Positions 53,322-64,000 of a stretch of 64,000 nucleotides of DNA are shown in pieces. The notes under the pieces were generated by a model, which had not been told where the DNA came from, did not search any database, and saw only the letters and a program-made list of their open reading frames with translations. This DNA is from Scenedesmus sp. ARA3 (taxonomy: Eukaryota; Chlorophyta; Chlorophyceae; Sphaeropleales; Scenedesmaceae). Numbering within the stretch: position 1 is the first letter of the stretch; the number at the start of each line of letters is the position of its first letter. The stretch covers positions 54,417-118,416 of the forward strand of contig RWJK01000132.1 of the NCBI GenBank assembly GCA_004335835.1, written 5' to 3'. The translations under genes were made by a program, and so were the position numbers.

Positions 53322-56300
53322 CAGACAGGTGAGAGAGTGTTAAAGGGCTTGTAAAAGAAACACTCTATATATAAGAGATATATGGGTGATGGGGAAGGGG
53401 ATTGAGCCTGGCTTGGATGAGAGTATGAAGATTTTGCATCATCGGTTGGCATTGACCCCCGTACCAGCAGCTTGCCGGTGCCCTGCCAAGCACCCTGGAA
53501 CACGGACAGCCCATGCCCTCACAAACCATGCAGCATGATGCTTCATGTAAGGCCCGCATCTGCCCTCACCTTGCCGCTCAGCTCCTCCTGCACTGCGCGC
53601 ACATGGGCCAGCAGCGCCTCGCTGCTCAGGGCCCCCAGCTGCTCATCACCCAGCAGCGCCACCTCATCAGCCTCTGCAGGCCGCACAGCCTCACCCTGCA
53701 GCAGCAGCAGCAGCAGCAGCAGCAGACGCAGGAGGAGGCAGGTTTCAGTCACGGGCTTGAGGGTAGCTGCAAATGGGGCCAGGGAGTTGGAGAATGAGCA
53801 TGGGGAGCCGTGCCTCAATGTAGTTCACACCGAAGGACTGCCACATCAAGCCAGGGTGCTCACAACACAGAGTGCCGTTGACTTGTGGGCTACATGGCTA
53901 GGGACAGGAGTCTGTAACAACGACACCAGCAGGCTGTACATGCACAAGCCGAACAAGGCAAGCTGTTTCGGCGAACCTATCTTGAGAAGCATCAGCAGCA
54001 GCATGGTGAGCGGCCCCAGATTTTGCGCACCTCAGCCAGCTCATGGTCATGATCCTGCTGCTGCTCATCGCCTGGTGCATTCCGCTGCTGTGCCTCAGCA
54101 GCCATCAGCGCCGCCAGTTGCTGCTGCTGCTGCTGCTGCTGCTGGGCCGCTGTGCTCTGTAAGCCCAGTGCTGCCTTGACAACCTCACTCCCTGTTGCAT
54201 GCGCAATCTCTTTTGATGCAGGGCCAGCTGCAATGACACCCTCTGCTGATGGTGCAGCACCAGGGGTCGCTGTGGTGGCTACAACAGCCACAGCATCATG
54301 CATGTCAGCATCCTGCACGTCTGCTGCTGCAGCATGTACCTGTGCAATGGATATTCCCGTGGCTGCTACACCAGGCGCCTTCTGCGCATCTGAAGAGGTG
54401 GGATGCAGCACAGCCTGCTGCGCTGCAGCTGCAGCCGCATCAGATGCTGCAGCAGCATCGGTGCTACGGCTCAAAGCAGCAGCGGCAGCAACAGCATCTG
54501 CGGTTGGTGCGTCGGTGGCTGCACACTGCTGCAGTGCTTGCTGCGCTGTGTTGCTCAGGTTGACAGCATCTGCAGCAGCGTCCTGCTGCCTGCTAGTTGG
54601 TGCATTGGCAGCTGCCTGCTGCTGTGCGCTGCCATCCTGTTCAGCTTTTACTGGAGCAACTGGCACAGGCGCTGCTGCAGCTGCAGCAGGGTCCTGCTGT
54701 GGTGCAGTAGCTCCCAGTGCTGCCTGCACTGCAGCCTGCTGCTGCTGCTGCGGCTGCTGTGTGCCGCTGGCCACTTCTGCAGGGCCTGCATCTGCAGGCG
54801 CGTTTGCTGCTGCTGCAGCACCGCCGTCTGCTGCTTCTGAGTCATCCTCGTCATCGTCGTCATCCTGGCCAGGGTACACGCCAAACTGCTGGCCTGTCAG
54901 CTGCTGAGATGCAGCAGCTGCAGCTGCCACCATCTGCTGCTGCAGCAGCGCAGCTTGCACCTGCTGTGCCTGCATCATCATGGCGCGAGCATACTCCTGT
55001 GCAGGGAAAGGGCAGAGCAGCAGAGCATGAGTCAGCTTTGACATGGCTTCAAGTGGAACGAGTAACAGCCCGCAAGCGCGAACAGAAATTGCAACCAACT
55101 TCGAAGCCAGACAGCTACTTGCTGCTCCAGCACAGTCAAGCAGAGCTGCACAGCACACAGCTCAGGGTGTGCGAAACCGCAACTAGTTGCCACTGGAACA
55201 AGCGCACACCCACAACCACCGTCGCTCCAGTAATCTGAGGTAATCCTTGCCACGTACGCATGTGATGCTGATGCACCCAGCTGACAGTTGACACTCTGCA
55301 ACATTCGCAATCAAGCAACAGCAGCCACACAAGCTGCTTGCAGGAAACACGCACCTCTTCCGACGCGCCTTCCATACCAGCCATGCCAGCCCAGAACTGC
55401 CCCGGCATCAGCATGCCTGCCTGCTGCAGCTGCAGCGCCTCCATCGGGTCAATGCCAGCAGCAGCAAAGCCAGCGGCAGCAGCCATCGCAGCCATGCGGC
55501 CCGCATCCCCACTACCAGCTGCCTCTAGGCCCTGCATCTGCACGCCGGCTGCCAAGCCGGCATGGCCGCGCTTGCGGGGGCCGTTGCTGGCGCTGTTGTT
55601 GCCGTTGGCCGCGCTGCGCTTGTTGGCGCGGCGGCCGCTGCTGGCGGTGTTATTGTCGTTGCCGTCTTCGGTGTCTCCGTCGCCGCCGTCTTCGCCGTCG
55701 TTGCCGCTGCCGCTGCCGCCTTTGCCGCCCTGCAGTGTGGGTGTGTGTGGCGTTGTGAACTCAGCTGCATACACTGCAAATCCTGGCTCACACTGTGCAG
55801 GCACCTCACTTGTGTGTATGCACACGATGTGTGCAACATGGTGCAAGGATAGCTGCACGTCCTGAGTAGTCATCATTCGAAGCAAGCCTCTTTGCAGACT
55901 GCTTTGACAGTTATCGGTCAACCTGTTCAATAAGCAACAGAGCCAACAGCACGATTGAGATGCGCAGCGCTGCTTTACCTTCTTCTTGGCGCGGTAGTTG
56001 CGGAAGTAGTCGCGCACTAGTGGCAGGCTGCGTAGGCACTTGGCATGCACACGCGTCTCCTGCAAGGACGGCTTGCCCTCTGGCCACACGCCGTCAGCGG
56101 ACACCACATACCTGCAGGACAGGCACACACAGCAACATGGATACGGAAAAGCGCAGCAAGCGGCAGGTGATGCCGGTTGCTACAATTGTACCTGCTAGAT
56201 TGGCCGTGCTGTCAACTGCCTTGCGACCCGCCGCGCTATGCAGGCAGTGTGCGGCAATGGGAAACACTGCAGCAGCAGCTGTGTGCATGGCACAGCACGG

Positions 56301-56934
56301 TGCACTCAAGTGACCAGCGCAGCAGCTCGCAGGATGCTGCCGCTGCCATGGCTCACCAGTCCCCAATCTCCTGTGATGTCGGGCGCCTGCCCGTGCGCTC
56401 CAACTCGGACCGCCACCAATCTGCAAGCAGGCAGTGCCCCCAGTGAAGAGTGTGGCAGTTATGCAGTGAGGTGGCTCTCACGACAACACACATGTGCAGC
56501 AGTGCTGAAAACACGCCGACCACCGCATGCCCAGCACCACATACAAAGCACCGTACAAGGCTGCCTGCCACTGCTCGGCATGTCTCAGCAGCTGGCTGCC
56601 TGCCGGACCCGCAATCAAACTTGCACGGTAGCAGCGCTGCAACCAATCCCAGCTGCCCTGCATGCGCACCATTGAACGGCTGCCAGAAACGCAGCGGCCG
56701 CCTGTCTGGTGCGTGCTTGCGGCCTAGCAGCGCACTGCCGCCCATGCCTCTGCCGTTGTGGCCGCCATGCTCATCCTCTTCGTGTGTGTCATAGCTCACG
56801 CGGCCTGCTGCTGCATGGTGCTGCGCGTGCGGGTATTCGCCACCTAGGTGCAGGCCAAGGGGAAACTGCATGGCCATGGACTGCTGCTGGGGCTGTGCAT
56901 GCATCAGCATCGCTGCAGCCTCCTGAGGGTCCAT
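52995..56934 (-). CDS. Nuclear-regulator-like protein with homeodomain-like helical block
   Basis: Seven exons, 728 residues, consistent phases: 56934-56670, 56420-56357, 56111-55979, 55729-55355, 54996-54031, 53695-53570, 53252-52995. The most structured part spans exons 1-3: RFWQPFNDWWRSELERTG, RRPTSQEIGDWYVVSADG, and VRDYFRNYRAKKK. The last piece resembles the recognition helix of homeodomains (WFxNRRAKxK), but the helices are spaced differently. A Gly/Asp-rich acidic stretch, basic RRANKRS and PRKRGH patches (possible NLS), long Ala/Gln regions, a DDDDDEDDSEAAD block and a C-terminal coiled coil (RELLKRSFDQLRRTQERLGR) follow. This points to a nuclear DNA-binding or chromatin protein. I cannot name the family. 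The gene is head-to-head with the small + strand gene at 57886. Confidence 0.8.
53275..53321 (-). repeat. (CTG)n upstream of exon 7 acceptor, homeodomain-like gene
   Basis: About 15 pure CAG on the + strand, CTG on the coding strand, roughly 20 bases before the acceptor of the last exon. This is the longest intronic CTG run in the window. Confidence 0.92.
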
Positions 56935-57885
56935 CGTGGCAGCAGTCTGCTGCTGCTGCTGCTGTTGCTATGGTTTGGTTACGCTGGTGATGGCAGGGAT
57001 ACGAGCTGGAAGACCAGCTGAGCTAGCAACTGACGCGCGAGCGCCCTGGCCCGCAGCTACATGCAGCGCTGCAGCTCCATTGCTATGCCAGTCGAAGGCT
57101 CCTGCAGCAATACAGCACGTGTAGAGGAAGGACGTGGGTTGGGCAGCTAGAGCCATGCACGCGATGCGTAGCAGGAGCAAGATGCTGCAGCGCAACAACA
57201 GCAATGAGGTGTTGCTGCTGCTGCTGCCACTGTCCGCAAGGCGTGACAGCCTTTGACAGCACTCTGCACGTTAATACGGAGCCATTCCATTGACTTGTCA
57301 CAGACTTGCACCCAGGGGGTGCTGCAGGGCCGCATGCCCCGAAAGTTAACCCAGCTGATGCCCACCCACTCGGCTGGCAAGTAGTCAACCGCAGCCATCA
57401 CGCAGTGCATCAAGCTATAAGCACCAGTCAAGGATCACCTGCTGCCTGGTGCGCCTGGAGCACCGGCTGCCCGCTCTTTGAATACTGCTACAGCCTGCCT
57501 CCCTTGACCAGCGCCCGTGCAGCAGTATGACCTGGTGCTCGCAGAATAGATTCGATGGGTGATGTTCGGTAGAAAGTGCTGCCTACGAGGCCCTGCGAGC
57601 CTATCGTGGGTTGCGTTTTCGAGACGATGTCCTCAACTGCCTTTCAGTTGATTGAAATCAAAGCGAGAAATTTGTTGTAACATGTTGTCTAGGCTGTTCC
57701 AACTGCGATCAAGGCCTAGCAGCGACCCATGGGTGTTATGGAGGGTTGGGTCAGAGGCGAGCGAGAATGCCCAGGGGACTGCAACAGCATATGGGCATCA
57801 TCGTTGCTGCCTGCGAATTGCAAATCGCAACACCATTCACTTGTAATTCATGTCTGATTACAGCGGCTAAAAATAATTTGCAACC
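56935..57885. other. Shared promoter region of a divergent gene pair
   Basis: 950 bp between the start codons of the - strand homeodomain-like gene and the + strand AIRIM-like gene. It should contain both promoters. No clear TATA box or other motif was identified. A 94-codon - strand frame at 57147-57431 was not accepted as a gene. Confidence 0.55.
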
Positions 57886-59611
57886 ATGTCAGCTGGTGCT
57901 GCTGCTGCTGCTGTTCCCCAGATTGCCAAGGCAGCAAACCTTTGGACTGAGTGGAACGATACGCATGTACGAGCACAAAAGTTGCAGCCACAAAAGCGCT
58001 TGACCCAGTCAGCACGGGCAGAAACCGTGACAATATTCATGTCCATGGATGTGACTGCAGGGGGCTTGTTGCCAGGCACTCAGCTCTGCTGTCAACATTT
58101 CTGAGCGGCTAGAGGTGGGTCAGTGGCCATGATCTCAGTTACCACCTGCAACGGCATTGCTATGTGCAGCAGCATTGCCTATGTGTGTATATGACGGTCT
58201 CACCCCTTGGATGCCTGCTGTGTGGCTGGCCCTTTCCTTTCACTTGTACAGGTGCTGTCGGATGGCAAAGTGTTTGCAGACCTCTGCCAGCTGCCAGAAG
58301 TGCAGCAACATGTCTTGGCAAAGCAGGCAGCTTCGTTCAACAAGGCATTGGCGCTGCTGCACAGCCACCAGTGAGTGGCGCACGCACAGCTATTGTCTGC
58401 CAGTTACGTGCACCAGAGCGCCAGGCTGCACTGCACCTGAGCTAATGAGCGCTTACACGCTGAAATGTTCGCCTGCTACTTGCCTGCGTGTCAAGTTTCT
58501 CAGGTTTGTCAAGCAGTCAAACAACACCATCTGACACGTACACCGTGTTGTGTGTGGCTGTTCTGCACCTGCAGTGACTCTCTGAAGGGCATTGTGAGGG
58601 AGTTGGAGAGGCTGCACATTGAAGCAGGGCGCAGCCTCAGCGCAGCAACAAATCTGGAAGCTGCCGCAACACCTGTAGGGCCACAGCCAACGGTAGTTGA
58701 GTGTGTAGAGGCGCTGCAAGACATGTGGTGAGCACCTGGATGCTGGCAGCTTGCACACACACAGTCAAAGCAGCTGGTGGGCCTGCCAGTCCCTAAAGAC
58801 GCACAGCCCTGATGCTCAACAGTCCTGCAAGCTGCATTCAGTGCAGCCCCACAGCCAAGGGCAGGATGTTGAACGTAACACAGCTATATGTACAGCTTGC
58901 GCCCGGATGCCATTTCACGTTGAGCACCAAGCTCCGCTGCAACTGTCCATCTGTGGCTACTAAACCTATCATTGCCTTTCAGTTGAGTGCTGCCTTATGA
59001 TGGTGGCCACATTGACACTGCCGCAACGAGCTTCAGTGACACGTTGGCATGCACGCATTGCTCAGGCTGACAGGTGCCTCATCCGCTTTGCAATGCAGGT
59101 TGATGTGCAAGAATGAACTGCTGCTGAAAATCGCTGCCGCTAGCCTTGTTACGCTGGACTTGAGCCCAGCCGACTCTGCTGCACTCATGGCATGCTATCA
59201 ACGTAAGCCCTACGCTGTGCTGGCCGCTGCAGTCGTCACTCGGACTACAAAGATGCACCTTTGACTGGTGGTGGCTGCAGCAGCTTGCATATACAAGCAA
59301 AACGCAGGAATAGAGAATGAGCGACAGCAGTGGCAGTGGCCGGTAGTGCAGCCTAGGCAGAATGACAGGGCGTGACAGTGGATGCAGGTGCTGGCCAGCT
59401 GCATGAAACTGTAGCAGTACTTCATCGCTGCAGCATGCCAAAGCACCCATTTGTCCTGAAACACAGGCCCTCAGCTGTGCTATTTTGTTTGTCAACCTCG
59501 CCGTGTGCTTTTCTGTTGCTGCTTGCAGGCCAGCCAAATGTACAGCCAGTCAGGGCAAACATAGTGCTTGCCTTGCTCAAGGAGACTGCGCCGGCACCCA
59601 GTCAACGATGA
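57886..59611 (+). CDS. AIRIM/C1orf109-like ribosome maturation factor
   Basis: Five exons, about 199 residues: 57886-58026 (end uncertain), 58252-58370, 58575-58727, 59099-59202, 59529-59611. Exons 2-5 join in clean phases (HSHHDSLKG, LQDMWLMCKNELLLKI, ACYQRQPNVQP). The protein is an all-helical chain: NLWTEWNDTH, then LPEVQQHVLAKQAASFNKAL, DSLKGIVRELERLHIEAGRSL, VVECVEALQDMW and a short C-terminal helix ending APAPSQR. Size and helix order resemble the metazoan AFG2-interacting ribosome maturation factor (AIRIM, C1orf109), which helps the AAA-ATPase AFG2 recycle factors from pre-60S particles. The similarity is judged from pattern and is moderate. The start is the ATG followed by a short poly-Ala. 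The donor of exon 1 could instead be the GTACGA at 57967. Confidence 0.55.
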
Positions 59612-60123
59612 CGCTCATACCCTTGATGCCTTCGGATGCATTGCAAAGAAGAGGGTCACGGGGCGGGGCGGGGAACCGGTACATTCAAGTTCAACTGATT
59701 ATGGCTGGACATCCAGCCATGTGGCAGTGTGGTACCTGCCGCACGCGTGCAGGTGCACTACACCGCACGTCTAACACTGTGGGAGACACTGCATGAACGG
59801 CGGGTCGTCCTTGCATTGCAGAAGGTATGCTGGTCTGCTTTAGGTGTGCGTTGTGTTGGACTATATTGTTACACGTATTGAGAGGAACACACTGCCTGAG
59901 TCAGCCTGATCAAAATTGTCGGACGAACTGGACGGTTTTTGGCTAAGTGCAAGCCAGCTTATCTTGATCTTGTTCAGGTGGAGCTCGGCTCTGTGCAGAT
60001 TATGATAGTCAGCTGCTTTGCAGCTAAGCAATGCACGTTGAGACACAAACTCTCTGTGAACACACTACACGTCGCTCACTATCAGATGCACACCACTGCT
60101 ATGCTGAGCAGCCACTAGGTACC

Positions 60124-60128
60124 TGTAA
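60124..60128 (+). terminator. Candidate poly(A) signal TGTAA
   Basis: Located 513 nt after the stop at 59611, a usual algal 3' UTR length. It is the first TGTAA after the stop that I could find. Confidence 0.4.
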
Positions 60129-60273
60129 CATTTTATGACACTCAGAACTTTTTGACTAAGTAGAGAAGGTCTGACGTGTTGAAACTTGAGTTTATGATGA
60201 TTCTTATGTACTTAGCCAACGGCTGCGAGGGCGTCGGACACGAGGGCAGGTACTGGTGCACGACTGCAGCAAA

Positions 60274-60281
60274 GAAGTTTC
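60274..60281 (+). promoter_or_regulatory. Candidate heat-shock element of HSP70
   Basis: GAAGTTTC fits the inverted nGAAnnTTCn core bound by heat shock factor, 307 nt upstream of the HSP70 ATG. Only two units are present. The same ten bases AGAAGTTTCC recur in intron 2 at 60846-60855. Confidence 0.4.
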
Positions 60282-60587
60282 CAGGCAGCAGAAGGCTGAC
60301 ACGCGGACATGTGGTTCTCGACAAGAGTCTGTTTCTGATTAATCGCCGGTCAAAAGGATTTGGGTGCGCCCAGCTGCATGCAAAGACATTTCGCGGGCGT
60401 GAGGTTTTGAACGGCGGGTTTTCACCACGCTGTCTGCAGCTGCTTCTATATTGTTTGTGGCCACCACCTGTTCCTCACCTTTAACGTGCGTTGGTCGAGT
60501 TGTATCGTCGTTGCAGCTCGTTGCCATACACTGCACACCTCATTGCTGAGAAGAAGTCACTAGTCTCTTAGCAAGACAGCAGCAAAG

Positions 60588-63870
<3,283 letters not shown>

Positions 63871-64000
63871 GTGCGCGGCTGCGGATGCAGGCAGGACATG
63901 CTGAGGTGCAGCAGTGTTGCATTGAAACAGCAGCAGCATGGATCTTTTTGTGGAGCAAGTGCACAGTTATGTAGGTCAGCCCTTGTAACTTTCTTGCTCC
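63871..64000 (+). other. HSP70 intron 8, partial
   Basis: After the donor CAG/GTGCGC at 63871 the sequence loses HSP70 coding character up to the window end. No acceptor followed by the next family block is seen, so the intron continues outside. Confidence 0.75.

Larger units (their letters stand above)
59612..60587. other. Intergenic and HSP70 promoter
   Basis: Roughly 500 nt of probable 3' UTR of the small gene (TGTAA at 60124-60128), then the HSP70 promoter with a heat-shock-element half cluster at 60274. No gene is seen. Confidence 0.6.

Noticed and set aside
57147..57431. 94-codon - strand frame MTGAYSLMHCVMAAVDYLP...
   Set aside because: No recognisable family, no supporting splice sites, and it lies in the shared promoter of two genes. 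It could be revisited with RNA data.

Overview
This window is nuclear DNA of a green alga. Genes are split by many short introns (about 200-500 bp, GT-AG, with CAG acceptors). Coding exons are rich in Ala and Gln and carry long CAG/CTG runs. The encoded families are typical of Viridiplantae: cytosolic HSP70, SMC5, purple acid phosphatase, monoacylglycerol-lipase-like and HSL-like hydrolases, and prolyl 4-hydroxylase. The codon style, CTG-rich introns and possible TGTAA polyadenylation sites suggest a chlorophyte, perhaps of the Scenedesmus/Chlamydomonas side of the Chlorophyceae. The taxon is an inference, not something read directly. No rRNA, tRNA, CRISPR array or autonomous transposon was recognised.

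Layout, left to right. 1-1953 (+): 3' part of a hemerythrin/HHE-like gene. 3756-5012 (+): intronless-looking Gln/Ala-rich protein. 9832-14146 (-): IPI1/TEX10-type pre-rRNA processing protein. 16412-17801 (-): prolyl 4-hydroxylase-like oxygenase with a membrane hairpin. 17802-23130: a gene-free stretch with a long near-perfect hairpin, a 51-bp minisatellite and a 22-bp inverted repeat. 23131-25414 (-): LRR protein with one apparent frameshift. 27468-38328 (-): a 24-exon SMC5 gene. 40179-45036 (-): secreted purple acid phosphatase. 46047-48716 (-): monoacylglycerol-lipase-like hydrolase. 49694-52353 (-): HSL-type esterase. 52995-56934 (-): nuclear-regulator-like protein with a homeodomain-like helical block. 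57886-59611 (+): small protein resembling AIRIM (C1orf109). 60588 to the right edge (+): cytosolic HSP70, cut off by the window.

For most multi-exon genes I followed splice phases exon by exon. The joined frames are open and reproduce family motifs across the junctions: Walker A, signature and Walker B in SMC5; five metal-ligand motifs in the phosphatase; Ser-Asp-His in the lipase; HxD...H in the hydroxylase. Two proteins (IPI1/TEX10 and the AIRIM-like one) would act in 60S ribosome maturation. The rest form no evident pathway.

The most unusual signal is in the SMC5 gene. Introns beside at least five exons contain extra degenerate copies of the neighbouring exon edge, each with its splice site and some flanking intron. 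One exon has three upstream copies spaced 100-111 bp apart. The phosphatase gene has a similar copy that is 33 nt long and keeps the reading frame. I call these 'exon-edge echoes'. A second pattern is that CTG runs lie on the coding strand just upstream of many 3' splice sites.
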